DNA of 64,000 nucleotides from Prosthecobacter debontii (GCA_945870855.1 CAMBTP010000005.1:41072-105071), one strand, 5' to 3'. Shown: positions 10,640-19,590, counted from the stretch's first letter. Translations and numbers: made by a program. The notes: generated by a model not told the origin, from the letters alone.

Positions 10640-10641
10640 TC

Positions 10642-12099
10642 ATGTTCGAAATCACCCGCCGTCATTTCCTCTCCAAGCTCTCCACCGGTATCGGCGGAGC
10701 GGCACTCGCTTCGCTCATGTCTGAGAAGAGTTCTGCAGCTGCAATCGGCGAAAAGCTCATCGCAGACCACGCTCCGAAAGCGAAGCGTGTGATTTATCTT
10801 TTCATGTCCGGCGGCCCTTCGCACATGGATCTATTTGATTACAAGCCGAAGCTCAACGAACTCAACGGCCAGCAGCTCCCGGATGAGGTCCGCCGCGGCC
10901 AGCGCCTCACCGGCATGTCCGGAAACCAAGCATCGCTGCCGCTCGCTGGCTCTCAGTTCAAGTTCGCCCAACACGGGAAATCCGGCGCATGGGTCAGCGA
11001 GCTCCTGCCACATACTGCGAAAGTAGTAGATGATCTTTGTTTTGTGAAATCCCTCTGGACGGAGGCGATCAACCACGATCCGGCGATGACTTTCTTCCAA
11101 ACCGGTTCGCAAATCGCTGGCCGTCCGTCGCTTGGCTCATGGGTCACCTACGGCCTTGGCTCGACAAACGAGAACCTGCCCGGCTTCGTCGTCCTCGTTA
11201 CGAAAAAACCGACCGACCAGCCGCTTGCCTCCCGCCTCTGGGGCACCGGTTTCATGGATTCTCGCTACCAAGGCGTGCGTTTCTCCTCCGGAAAAGACGC
11301 GGTTTTCTATCTTTCCGATCCAGACGGTGTCTGCCGCTCCGGACGCCGCGCCTTGTTGGACAAGCTCTCCGCTCTCAACAAGATCGAGTTCCAGAACGAG
11401 CTCGATCCCGAGATCGAAACCCGTATTTCCCAATACGAGATGGCTTTCAGGATGCAGACCAGCGTGCCGGAGGTCACCGACATCGGCGGTGAGCCGCAAT
11501 CGGTCAAGGAGCTCTACGGCCCGGATGCACAGAATCCCGGCACGTTTGCAGCGAACTGCCTGCTCGCCCGCCGTCTGGCCGAGAGCGGTGTGCGTTTCAT
11601 CCAGCTCTACCACCCCGGCTGGGATCAGCACGGGAACCTGCCCGGTGCCATCCGCGGCCAGTGCAGGGAAACTGACCAAGGCTGCGCCGCCCTCATCACC
11701 GATCTGAAACAGCGCGGTATGTTGGAGGACACTCTCGTCGTCTGGGGCGGAGAATTCGGACGCACGGCCTATTCGCAGGGTGCCCTTACTTCATCAAACT
11801 ACGGTCGCGATCACCACCCGCGCTGCTTCACCGCATGGATGGCGGGCGGCGGGGTGAAACCCGGCATGACCTACGGGGCAACCGATGACTACGGCTACAA
11901 TATCGTCGGCGCGGACGGACAAGCGATCGATCCATCGAAGGAAAAATTCACCCCCGGCGCCGTCCACGTTCACGATTTCCACGCCACCATACTCAACCAG
12001 CTCGGCATCGACCACACCCGCCTCTCCCACACTTTCCAAGGCCGCCGCTTCCGCCTGACGGATGTCCACGGACATGTGGTGAAGGATATGCTGGCGTAG
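10642..12099 (+). CDS. DUF1501 family protein, Tat-exported
   Basis: 485 aa with an alkaline-phosphatase-like/sulfatase-related fold typical of DUF1501. The N-terminus MFEITRRHFLSKL carries a twin-arginine motif, so export in folded form is likely. Visible family segments include FMSGGPSHMDLFDYKP, YHPGWDQHGN and WGGEFGRTAYSQG. It lies 2 bp after the PSD1 cytochrome gene and is presumably co-transcribed; the two families are recurrent neighbours in Planctomycetes and Verrucomicrobia. The specific substrate is unknown. The start at ATG 10642 is set by the Tat signal and the upstream stop. Confidence 0.9.
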   Translation: MFEITRRHFLSKLSTGIGGAALASLMSEKSSAAAIGEKLIADHAPKAKRVIYLFMSGGPSHMDLFDYKPKLNELNGQQLPDEVRRGQRLTGMSGNQASLPLAGSQFKFAQHGKSGAWVSELLPHTAKVVDDLCFVKSLWTEAINHDPAMTFFQTGSQIAGRPSLGSWVTYGLGSTNENLPGFVVLVTKKPTDQPLASRLWGTGFMDSRYQGVRFSSGKDAVFYLSDPDGVCRSGRRALLDKLSALNKIEFQNELDPEIETRISQYEMAFRMQTSVPEVTDIGGEPQSVKELYGPDAQNPGTFAANCLLARRLAESGVRFIQLYHPGWDQHGNLPGAIRGQCRETDQGCAALITDLKQRGMLEDTLVVWGGEFGRTAYSQGALTSSNYGRDHHPRCFTAWMAGGGVKPGMTYGATDDYGYNIVGADGQAIDPSKEKFTPGAVHVHDFHATILNQLGIDHTRLSHTFQGRRFRLTDVHGHVVKDMLA

Positions 12100-12148
12100 G
12101 TAATTCCTTGGATTGCCACCCGCGAGGACTCCGGCCAGCATCTCCGCC

Positions 12149-12946
12149 ATGAGCGAGCCCAACCCGATCAACCATTCCGTCTGCCGCTGGTGCTATGATG
12201 ACATTCCGCTGGAAGAATTTTGCACCGCGGCGAAGGAAATCGGCATCGGCTCCATCGAACTACTAGAGACATCGGACTTCGTAACGCTGCGGAAGCACGG
12301 CTTGGATTGCGCGGTCGTGACGTTTCCCACCACCGTTACGAAAGACGGCGTGAAAGTCGGCATGATCGAGAAAGCCTACAACCGCCTTGAGCACCACGAC
12401 GCGCTGGTGGAGGTTTACGAACGGAAACTCAAGGGCTGCGCGGAAGTCGGCGCGAAACAACTGATCTGCTTTTCCGGCAACCGCGACGGCATGGATGACG
12501 AGCAAGGTTTGGAAAACTGCGCGATCGGGCTGAAACGGATTTTACCCCTCGCCGAAAAACTCGGAATCACTCTAACCATGGAGCTGCTCAACTCACGGGT
12601 CGATCATCCGGGCTACATGTGCGATCACAGTGCATGGGGCGTCGCCCTTTCCGAAAAAATCGCCAGCCCGTATTTTCGGCTGCTTTACGACATCTACCAC
12701 ATGCAGGTCATGGAGGGCGATATCATCGCCACGATCCGCGCCCACCATCCGCATTTCTCCCACTACCACACCGGCGGCTGCCCCGGCCGCAACGAGATCA
12801 ACGAGACGCAGGAACTCAACTACCCCGCCATCATGCGCGCCATTTCCGCCACCGGATACAAGGGCTACGTCGGCCAGGAGTTCATCCCGAAAAATACCGA
12901 TAAGCTCGCCAGCCTGAGACAGGGCGTCCAGATTTGCACGGTTTAG
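12149..12946 (+). CDS. TIM-barrel sugar isomerase, hydroxypyruvate isomerase-like
   Basis: 265 aa of the xylose isomerase-like TIM-barrel superfamily. Visible: LTMELLNSRVDHPGYMCDH, with an active-site glutamate, then LYDIYHMQVMEGD, HYHTGGCPGRNEIN and GYVGQEFIP. Their spacing matches hydroxypyruvate isomerase (Hyi) with its metal-binding E, D, H and E residues. The start at ATG 12149 gives MSEPNPINHSVCRW; an upstream GTG/ATG-like extension is unlikely. It lies 49 bp after the DUF1501 gene, probably the last gene of that operon. The substrate may be another ketose rather than hydroxypyruvate. Confidence 0.85.
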   Translation: MSEPNPINHSVCRWCYDDIPLEEFCTAAKEIGIGSIELLETSDFVTLRKHGLDCAVVTFPTTVTKDGVKVGMIEKAYNRLEHHDALVEVYERKLKGCAEVGAKQLICFSGNRDGMDDEQGLENCAIGLKRILPLAEKLGITLTMELLNSRVDHPGYMCDHSAWGVALSEKIASPYFRLLYDIYHMQVMEGDIIATIRAHHPHFSHYHTGGCPGRNEINETQELNYPAIMRAISATGYKGYVGQEFIPKNTDKLASLRQGVQICTV

Positions 12947-13153
12947 AGCATGGCACGGGGGGACTCCGGGGTTGATGCCTCTTCGCCGTGTTGATAATTA
13001 TTAGACCGCCACAAAACAAATATCCCGCTCCACCTCTTCATGCCATCCCTGCTCCCGCTGGGCGATACCTACATTCGGCGCAAGAAGCCGCCATCGCCAA
13101 CCAGTTCTGCGGCCTCACCCCGAGGAAATCGCGATGGTGGCGGGCGGGTGAAA

Positions 13154-13247
13154 TATGGAGAAGGGGTTTGCAACCCCTTTCTTTGCACAACCCAGGCTAA
13201 CCGATTTCCTATCCTATGCTAAGGGGTTGCGAACCCCTTCTCCACAT
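13154..13247. repeat. GGAGAAGGGG palindromic element, variant copy
   Basis: Starts TATGGAGAAGGGGTTTGCAA and ends with the inverted GCGAACCCCTTCTCCACAT, about 94 bp in all. It is a diverged relative of the 91-93-bp elements at 13662, 13964 and 20957, sharing the termini and the internal CTAACCGATTTCC. The 12947-13153 stretch before it shows no gene. Confidence 0.75.
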
Positions 13248-13289
13248 TGCTTGCCCTGTTTGGGCTTTGACCGACGAACCGATGCCGCG

Positions 13290-13390
13290 TATACCGTTTG
13301 CCAAAAGTTCGTGCGCAAAAATGCGCCCACAAAGTAGAGTGCGCCGCAGGCTCAGGACTGCTGTGATTCTTCATTCACAGCTCTCACCTC
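13290..13390 (+). repeat. Single TATACC terminus
   Basis: TATACCGTTTGCCAAAAG followed by the ACAAAGTAGAGTGCGCCGCA block and the ATTCTTCATTCACAGCT hairpin half. It corresponds to the right end (inverted) of the 5217-5993 element and to the left end of the 18482-18731 element. No matching opposite terminus was found downstream, so it is a partial copy. Its flank up to the double hairpin at 13469 matches the corresponding flank at 5815-5900. Confidence 0.7.
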
Positions 13391-13468
13391 AAAGCCGCAG
13401 TCCGAATGAAGATTTTCACCGCAAAGCAGAGGTCGCAGAGGGAACGCTGAGAAGAGTTTGTGTTTTGC

Positions 13469-13620
13469 GGTAGGGTCATTTTGATAAAATGACCCACGCA
13501 GCGTGTGTTAGCACGGTGATGGGGAGGAAAGCTCCGCATCAACGCCGCGAAAGGGTGAGACACGGATTTCAGATGAGGTTGGACGCACAGGGTGGGTCGT
13601 TTTGTCAAAACGACCCTACC
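13469..13620 (+). repeat. 150-bp double-hairpin element, copy 3 of 5
   Basis: Hairpins GGGTCATTTT-GAT-AAAATGACCC and GGGTCGTTTT-GTC-AAAACGACCC at the two ends, outer bases GGTA and TACC. It is preceded by the shared flank GTTTGTGTTTTGC and followed by ATCTGCTAGGGCGATCAAGC, both also found at other copies. Confidence 0.88.
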
Positions 13621-13661
13621 ATCTGCTAGGGCGATCAAGCTAGGGAGTAAAAATCCAGCTA

Positions 13662-13752
13662 TATGGAGAAGGGTGCTTCCAGCCCCTTTGCACAAGCTAA
13701 GCGAACCGATTTCCAAGTCCTCCGCAAAGGGGCTGCAAGACCCTTCTCCATA
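13662..13752. repeat. 91-bp GGAGAAGGGT palindromic element, copy 1
   Basis: Outer arms TATGGAGAAGGGT and ACCCTTCTCCATA are perfect inverses. Inner arms CAGCCCCTTTGC and GCAAAGGGGCTG are also inverse, so the unit can fold into a long interrupted hairpin. It is nearly identical to 20957-21047 and similar to 13964-14056. Confidence 0.88.
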
Positions 13753-13771
13753 GGGAGAATTTGTGTTTTGC

Positions 13772-13922
13772 GGTAGGGTCATTTTGATAAAATGACCCAC
13801 GCCTCGTGTGTTAGCACGGTGATGGGAGGAAAGCTCCGCATCAACGCCGCGAAAGGGTGAGACACGGATTTCAGAGGAGGTTGGACACACAGGGTGGGGC
13901 GTTTTATCAAAACGACCCTACC
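13772..13922 (+). repeat. 150-bp double-hairpin element, copy 4 of 5
   Basis: Same architecture as copy 3 and arranged in tandem with it, with a 91-bp palindrome between them. The right hairpin has one mismatch (GGGGCGTTTT against AAAACGACCC). Confidence 0.85.
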
Positions 13923-13963
13923 ATCTGCTAGGGCGATCAAGCTAGGGAGTGAAAATCCAGCTA

Positions 13964-14056
13964 TATGGAGAAGGGTGCTTCCAGCCCCTTTGCACAAGCC
14001 AAGCGAACCGAAATTCCCGAGTCCTCCGCAAAGGGGCTGCAAGACCCTTCTCCATA
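13964..14056. repeat. GGAGAAGGGT palindromic element, copy 2
   Basis: Same outer and inner arms as the element at 13662, with small differences in the centre. The unit formed by double hairpin plus palindrome (13469-13752) is therefore tandemly duplicated here (13772-14056). Confidence 0.85.
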
Positions 14057-14093
14057 GGGAGAATGAAAAAAGAACTGTCCCTCAGTCAGTCCC

Positions 14094-14240
14094 TCACGGA
14101 TAGGCTTTCGCGCTCTCGTAGGAGGTTTCGAACACAGTCCACTGTTCAGCGTCCGCACAATGTGCAACTGTCTGAAGCAGTATAAACAATCCCAGAATCC
14201 ATGGCATCACTTTGCCTGTAATAATTTGATATTCTTTCAT
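14094..14240 (-). pseudogene. 5' remnant of a secreted glycoside-hydrolase-type gene (DUF5060-like)
   Basis: A 48-codon stub. AGGAAGG precedes ATG 14240, followed by a signal peptide (PWILGLFILLQTVAHCADA) and then AEQWTVFETSYESAKAYP. The W-x-x-F-E...S...Y pattern is that of the N-terminal DUF5060 domain of glycoside hydrolases. The reading frame ends abruptly where the repeat block begins, at the CCCTCAGTCAGTCCCTC element (14065-14096). It lies 62 bp downstream of the pectate-lyase-like gene, on the same strand, so it was probably the next gene of a polysaccharide operon cut off by repeat insertion or recombination. The DUF5060 assignment rests on a short match. Confidence 0.55.
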
Positions 14241-14301
14241 TTTTTTCCTTCCTTACTTGATAAAACTTTTTCAGTCATTGTGGTTACTTCCAACTTATCA
14301 G

Positions 14302-16659
14302 TCATTTCCTTGGACCATCAGGCGCAGAGCCGGTCCGCCGGGCCTGGATCGACGCACCGCCATTCTTGGTGAACTTCTCGACCGCTCCCACATTCCCCTC
14401 GACGACCCAGTAGTTGATATCGCCAAAACCGAGATTTTTCGGGTCGTTAATATCACTGACGAGCGCCTGCCAGGCATTATTGGCATCCGTCTGTCCCGGC
14501 CCCGGTTGTTCCGTGTTCATCTGTTCGATCGAAAACCCGTGCCTGCCGGAAACAGTGAGGTGATGGGTGTTGCGGTAGGTGCCCACCCGTCCGAAGCGGG
14601 AAGCATGATGGGCAAAGGCGAATTCCAAGCCGTTGATGTTGGAGGCCACCACGATATTATCCCCGTCGGTATGCTCGTTGACCAGGATGCCGGTGTGATA
14701 CCCGGTCACGACTACATTGCGCAGAATTGTGAGAGCCCCGTTGTTGCAGGCCGGGGTGCTGATGCCGGCCTTTCCGTGGGTGGGCTTGGAGGCCTGCACA
14801 TTGTATGTGTTGGTGTTGACGAAGACATTCTCGATCTTGCATTGCACCGCGTTCAGCAGATCGATGCCGCCGATACCGGGATTGTCGTAGGTGCGGATGT
14901 CAAGATTCCGCAGGCTCACATTGACCCCCGAAAACTGCATATACATTGTAGCGGGGACGCTGGCTGAAGAGATGACAGCCGGCCCCGATTCCGACAGGCA
15001 TTTGATAATCGTGCCATTCTTCGGGAACGCAAACGTGCCGATCGTCCCGAAAACTGGGGTCGGTTCGCTCTCGCCCGCGATTTCCACGGTGATCCACTCT
15101 TTGGTGCCGGGAATGATAATCCTGCCGCGGTAGATCCCGTCTGGGATAAACATTTTCCCGCCGCCAGCAGCGATCACCGCCTTCAGGCAGGCCGAAAACG
15201 CTTCGGTGTTGTCCGTCTTGTCGTCGCCCAGCGCCCCGAAGTTCAGAACATTGAATGTTCGCGATTTCACGGTGCCGGCACTTGCGCCGGCCTTCTCGCC
15301 TGAGCCGGCTCTGACGACCTCCACCTCAACCAGTTCAACCACCTTGCTGTTACCAACCTCGTCGTCAGTGCCGTCCTCGAAAAGAAGCCGCACATACCGC
15401 CCCTTGGCATTGATATCGTAGGTATGCATGGTTGCCGCGTACGGGCTGTTATTGGCGGGAACATCGGCTGACTTGCTGACCGCCGTCGTCCATGTCTTGT
15501 CGTCGTCACTCACCTGCAAAGTGATCGTCTTGGGCACGAAGTGATAGCGGCCGTCAAACCCCCGGAACTGGATCCGGATCTTTTCAATCGAATGCCTGTT
15601 GCCCAGGTCTTTCCACCACCAGGCACCGACGTCCTGGCGATTGGCGCTGGCCCAGAAATTGTTCTCGTCCTGGGACGCGCGTACGCCGTCACAGGCCTTC
15701 CCGGCATGATAATCCACGCTCAACTCCGAAGAGGTGACCGTGGTCGGGTCACGGGGCGGACTCTTCTTCGGCAGCGGAGACCGGACGGCCGGATCAGCGT
15801 TCTCCGCGTGATAGAGTTTGATCAGTTCGGCAAAGGCTTCGTTGCAGCGGTCATTCGGCTTGCCGCCGTTGGTCTTCAACTCGGCGTCGAGCAATGCGCG
15901 CAGGTAGAGCTGCCGCCAGCGCCAGGCCGTCTTCGCCTGGGGCGTCAGTAATCCGTCAACCCGCTGCATCGCGGCATACGCCTCTTCGGCGCCGAGATCG
16001 GCCTGCGGCGCGGCGCCTCTCGACGGGAACCAGTCCATTTGGAGCTTCACACCCTCCAACATGCCAGGCCACCAGCGCCAATGATGGTTCTGCTCCAGCG
16101 TCTTCACGACATTCGCCACATCCCCCACGACATCCGGTGAGAACTCGAAGGCGATGTATTCCTTCACCGTCTCCGCGGCCGGCTGGTCGTTCCAATAAAA
16201 CTGACTATAGACAATCTTTGTTAGATCCTCATAGATGCCTTCGGAATAGGGGTAGCCTCCGGCGACTCCTTTTTTCTGTGCGTTCCATTGTGCTTGTGCA
16301 CGGGCGGTGAGAGGTGTGGCACCGAACCCACCCCACGGAAAGGTATTGTGCATGCTGATCTCCGGGAATCCTACGACTGGCAGGCCGTGATTCAGGAGGG
16401 GAGACGCTCCGCTGGGTACTTGATCGACTCCACCCAAACCTGAAGCACCCGGGAGGATGTTGTCTTCGTTGACCAAGCCATCGACCAGATCTTTCCGCTC
16501 GCCGAGTTGTTTCATGACTGATGTGAGCTCGGCTTTATCCATATACCATGTGGAGAGCAGGATCTTGGTTCCGGGCATCTTCTGGCGTGCAAGTTTGCCG
16601 ACCTCTTCGACACACTTCATAAATCCCTTGGCCCCGAAAATGGCGGGAAGGCAAAAAGA
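14302..16659 (-). pseudogene. 5'-truncated polysaccharide-degradation protein (discoidin + pectate lyase-like)
   Basis: A reading frame open from just after TAA 16660-16662, with a possible restart ATG at 16620 (772 aa). The first ATG sits inside apparently conserved sequence (IFGAKGFMKCVEEVGKLARQ), with no signal peptide, and the coding similarity stops at the repeat at 16655, so the true N-terminus is missing. Residues 1-290 look like the C-terminal half of a glycoside-hydrolase-type protein. About 305-440 is an F5/8 discoidin-like domain (WWWKDLGNRHSIEKIRIQF). About 455-720 is a right-handed beta-helix of the pectate lyase superfamily (FNVLNFGALGDDKTDNTEAF). It was probably exported and bound to plant or algal polysaccharide; whether it is still expressed is doubtful. 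Confidence 0.7.
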
Positions 16660-16718
16660 TTATGATTTATTTTTTTGCAAACTAACGCATTTTGTAGAGT
16701 AGTTTGGGCGCGCCTGCG
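16655..16718. repeat. Left direct repeat bounding the nucleotidyltransferase cassette
   Basis: 46 bp (16673-16718), beginning TTTTGCAAACTAACGCATTT and ending GGGCGCGCCTGCG, are identical to 18896-18941. A looser AAAAGATTAT match lies just upstream of both. The copy truncates the glycoside-hydrolase-type gene. The remainder of 16719-16840 holds no recognised feature. Confidence 0.85.
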
Positions 16719-16840
16719 ACCCCATTGCAGGAGCTTGTCGCCCTTGCCTCACTTGCCGCCTTGAAATTTCAAAATTTATGGTTGATCATGTTCGTAATTT
16801 GCGTAGATTATCTTCGTTTTAGCATCGCCGAGACGCACTC

Positions 16841-17431
16841 ATGAACCCGATCACCCCTCAAACTCTTGATGACGCATTGGACGCCTTGGCTGCGTTCTTA
16901 GAGGATGCGAAGGCTGCACCGGAACATCTCGTGCTGATAGGAGGTGCCGCTTTGCTGGCACTAGGCTTGGTTTCGAGAACCACACGGGACGTTGATATCA
17001 TGGCCGGGGTGGATGCCCGCAGCGGTCTCGTCGATCCTCGTCCGCTGTCGGAGGCATTGAAATGTGCGGCTGAAAAAGTGGCGCGCGAACTCGATCTCGA
17101 TCCGCAATGGCTCAACACCGGCCCGGCTGACCAGTTACAGGCAGGTTTGCCCGAAGGTTTTCTTTCCCGGCTCACCCGGCGCGACTACGGCTCGCATCTC
17201 ATGATTTATCTCCCCGACCGCTATGACTTGATTCACCTGAAGCTCTTCGCAGCAGTGGATCAGGGCACCGGTCGCCACACTCGCGACCTGGCGGCTCTCA
17301 AACCCAACGACGAAGAGTTGCTCGCCGCCGCCCGTTGGGTGATCACTCAGGATGCCGGGGAGGTGTTTCCCGAGCTTGTTCGCCAAACCCTGAAAGAAAC
17401 AGGCCATGAGTCCCTTGCCGGAAGAATTTAA
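16841..17431 (+). CDS. Nucleotidyltransferase of the DUF6036/AbiEii-like group
   Basis: 196 aa. Seen: LIGGAALLALGLVSRTTRDV (33-51) followed by D-I-M, giving the GG and D50-x-D52 signature of polymerase-beta-type nucleotidyltransferases. A lysine-containing helix YDLIHLKLFAAVDQ near 128-141 is also typical. Related proteins serve as toxins (AbiEii, MenT) that modify tRNA or nucleotides, or as uncharacterised partners in two-gene modules. It overlaps the next gene by 26 bp, so the two are translated together. The module is flanked by 46-bp direct repeats. Which partner would be toxic is inference. Confidence 0.75.
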   Translation: MNPITPQTLDDALDALAAFLEDAKAAPEHLVLIGGAALLALGLVSRTTRDVDIMAGVDARSGLVDPRPLSEALKCAAEKVARELDLDPQWLNTGPADQLQAGLPEGFLSRLTRRDYGSHLMIYLPDRYDLIHLKLFAAVDQGTGRHTRDLAALKPNDEELLAAARWVITQDAGEVFPELVRQTLKETGHESLAGRI

Positions 17432-18437
17432 GCAACGCTGCCTTGAGGCTGCCCTTGATCTCCTTTGGCGCCAGTGGTGCAGCCTCGGGGTGGCAGGACA
17501 CGCCCCGCCTGCGGAGTCCTCACGCATCATCGATCCTGAAGCCTTGCTGCTTGCCACCACCCACATGGGCCGCCATGACCCGCGCCTTTTTGATGAGTGC
17601 CTCGACTGGCTCCGCAAACACGGCTCGCTCATCCATATTCAACGCCTGAAAACACTGCATGCGGACACCGGACTCGGGGATTCCGCCGTTCTCGCCGCGA
17701 TGGCGGACTGGCTCGTTACGGAGGGGCGGCAATCGAAATGGAGAGCCATTGCCAGGGGCAAGCCCGGCGCAGCATCTCCACAGCCCTTGTTCGACGGCCC
17801 GGCAGCAAAAAAACCAGACCCGGTGTTTCTTCGCCACGGTCTTCTTCGCGAGCAGGTGAATCTCCGAGGCATGAGTCGGGCTCCGAATCCGACGCTCCCA
17901 CCCAACCTTCTTTTGACACTGCGCGCCCTGATTGGTGTCGGAGCCCGTGCTGAAGTGATCCTTTGCCTGGCCACCGGTCCGGCGGTCCACGCGGCCGAAC
18001 TTGCCCGTCTCACTGGCTACCGTTCCCGCACCATGCAGTTACTACTCCAGGAGATGGCGCTGTCCGGCCACGTCCTTAGCCAGGAGACGCCGCCGCGCCC
18101 GGCAGGCAGCACCGGCCGAGGCTCCTCGCGCCGCTATCACCTCGCGCCGGAAGACTGGGCCTTCCTGACCGGCGGAAAACCCTTGCCTCGCTGGATGCCG
18201 TGGCCTCCGCTCTGGAGCATCGTGCAAGGCGTCCTCGATACGTTCATTCAACCAGCAGATCACGCCAAGCACCCAGCCATCCTCTCAGCCCGCCTACGCG
18301 AAATCCTGACAGGTCAAGGTCAGGAACTCGCTGCTGCCGGCCTTCTCCCTCTGCTTGATCTGCGCTCCGCAGCTCCCGGTGCCGAACTCCTTGCCACCCT
18401 CGCCCAACGACTGCCTCAAGCGCTTGGCCAGTTGTAG
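17406..18437 (+). CDS. Unknown protein with a central winged-helix-like segment; partner of the nucleotidyltransferase
   Basis: 343 aa not assigned to a named family. The N-terminal half is helical (LLWRQWCSLG, DECLDWLRKHG). A proline-rich stretch near 115-140 leads to a helix-turn-helix-like region at about 190-230 (AAELARLTGYRSRTMQLLLQ). A wing-like GSSRRYHLAPEDWAFL follows, resembling the winged-helix arrangement of AbiEi-type antitoxins. The C-terminal 80 residues are Leu/Ala-rich. The gene begins inside the nucleotidyltransferase gene (26-bp overlap), implying a stoichiometric partner. Order and size differ from classical AbiE (regulator first, then nucleotidyltransferase), so this is at most AbiE-like. 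Confidence 0.6.
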   Translation: MSPLPEEFKQRCLEAALDLLWRQWCSLGVAGHAPPAESSRIIDPEALLLATTHMGRHDPRLFDECLDWLRKHGSLIHIQRLKTLHADTGLGDSAVLAAMADWLVTEGRQSKWRAIARGKPGAASPQPLFDGPAAKKPDPVFLRHGLLREQVNLRGMSRAPNPTLPPNLLLTLRALIGVGARAEVILCLATGPAVHAAELARLTGYRSRTMQLLLQEMALSGHVLSQETPPRPAGSTGRGSSRRYHLAPEDWAFLTGGKPLPRWMPWPPLWSIVQGVLDTFIQPADHAKHPAILSARLREILTGQGQELAAAGLLPLLDLRSAAPGAELLATLAQRLPQALGQL

Positions 18438-18481
18438 CGATGCGCATCATCTCACTCTGGTGGTTTGGTAAGATGTAGAAC

Positions 18482-18731
18482 TATACCGTTTGCCAAAAGG
18501 TTCGTGCGCAAAAGTGAAGTGACAACAAAGTAGAGTGCGCCGCAGGCTCTGGACTGCTGTGATTCTTCATTCACAGCTCTTAAGGACGGCTTTGTTTTAC
18601 GGGACGACGGGTTGCTACCGGAATACTTCGTATTTCCATCACGAACCCAAAAAGCTGCGGATGAGAACCGCAGCAGTCCAGAGCCTCCGGCGGCATGGAT
18701 ATGCGCAAGGACTTTTGGCAAGCATTCTATA
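18482..18731 (+). repeat. 250-bp element with TATACC/TATA inverted termini
   Basis: The left end is TATACCGTTTGCCAAAAG, then the GTAGAGTGCGCCGCAGGCTC block and the ATTCTTCATTCACAGCT half-hairpin. The right end is the inverse of TATAGAATGCTTGCCAAAAG, then CATGCCGCCGGAGGCTCTGG and the CGGTTCTCATCCGCAGCT half. The two arms are homologous but diverged over about 75 bp, like terminal inverted repeats of a foldback or MITE-type element. It sits inside the cassette bounded by the 46-bp direct repeats. The centre (18584-18655) includes ACTTCGTATTTCCATCACG, also at 5271-5332 and 21306-21370. Confidence 0.75.
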
Positions 18732-18835
18732 CTAACCCCCTCCACTGACCGAATTTCATCGGGCAATTTCTTCCAACTCGCCAAAATCACGCCATGAACC
18801 GGCCCATCAAACGAGAATGGCTCAAACCATTCCTA

Positions 18836-18941
18836 TGACAAAAGGACTATGACAAAAGGACTATCCCTCAGTTATGAAAAGATTATTTATTATTATTTTG
18901 CAAACTAACGCATTTTGTAGAGTAGTTTGGGCGCGCCTGCG
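18836..18941. repeat. ACAAAAGGACT repeat fragment plus right 46-bp direct repeat
   Basis: 18836-18877 has two copies of TATGACAAAAGGACT, then ATCCCTCAGT, the head of the repeat at 19857 and 20870. 18896-18941 is the second, identical copy of the 46-bp direct repeat at 16673-16718. The rest of the 18438-19128 gap (18942-19128) has high GC and no convincing gene. Confidence 0.8.
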
Positions 18942-19128
18942 GTTGCGGGATGCGGCGCCCTGGGTCGGAGTGGATCGACGCTTGCGGTCGGCGGATTCGC
19001 CGCGTTTCCAAATTGCAGGATCTTCGAGTCGGAGGTGTGCACCTTGAGACCGTGTAGGCAAGCGGTGGCGATTACGGGGGTGATCTCCAAGACCGAACGG
19101 TATTGGGCCTGACAGCTGCCATCCGCGA

Positions 19129-19590
19129 TCAATCCTTGCCAAGCAACTCTCTCAGTGCGTGAACATCAATCAAATCCTTAGCGCGTGCCGCCGCTAGCTT
19201 GTTTCTCAGGAGCTCGTCGATACCGATGAAGTTCAGCGACATGCCGCCATAAGTCTCGGTGATCCCATGTTGCCGACATTCCTCGAACGTAACACCGTCA
19301 ATTCCAGTAAGCACCTGGATTTTTCTCGGTTCGCGCCCAATTTCGACGACGAAATCCGGTTGTTGGAAATCAGCTTTCTCGATGCCTATATTGCCAAATC
19401 CAAAATCCTCAAAGACAGCCAGCAGGCCCGTCGCGTTGCTTTCGGATACCGCCACGAAAAAATCGATATCGCCAGTGTAACGGGGAAACCCGTGAAACGC
19501 CACCGCATAGCCACCGACGATGAGATACTCAACCGCATGTTTTTCGAGTAATGCGATAAACTCGCGGAAGTCTTGGTTGAGCTTCTCCAT
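19129..19590 (-). CDS. Solitary nucleotidyltransferase (DUF6036/MNT-like)
   Basis: 153 aa. LIVGGYAVAFHGFPRYTGDI (23-42), then D-F-F-V, carries the GG and D41-x-D43 metal-binding signature of minimal nucleotidyltransferases. The C-terminal NKLAAARAKDLIDVHALREL is the (R/K)xKDLxDxxxL tail common to AbiEii-like proteins. No HEPN or antitoxin-like partner is visible: upstream (19591-19856) is non-coding and downstream is the GC-rich spacer. It is unrelated in orientation to the nucleotidyltransferase at 16841 and only distantly similar to it. It could be an orphan half of a toxin-antitoxin system or a substrate-specific enzyme. Confidence 0.75.
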   Translation of the reverse strand: MEKLNQDFREFIALLEKHAVEYLIVGGYAVAFHGFPRYTGDIDFFVAVSESNATGLLAVFEDFGFGNIGIEKADFQQPDFVVEIGREPRKIQVLTGIDGVTFEECRQHGITETYGGMSLNFIGIDELLRNKLAAARAKDLIDVHALRELLGKD

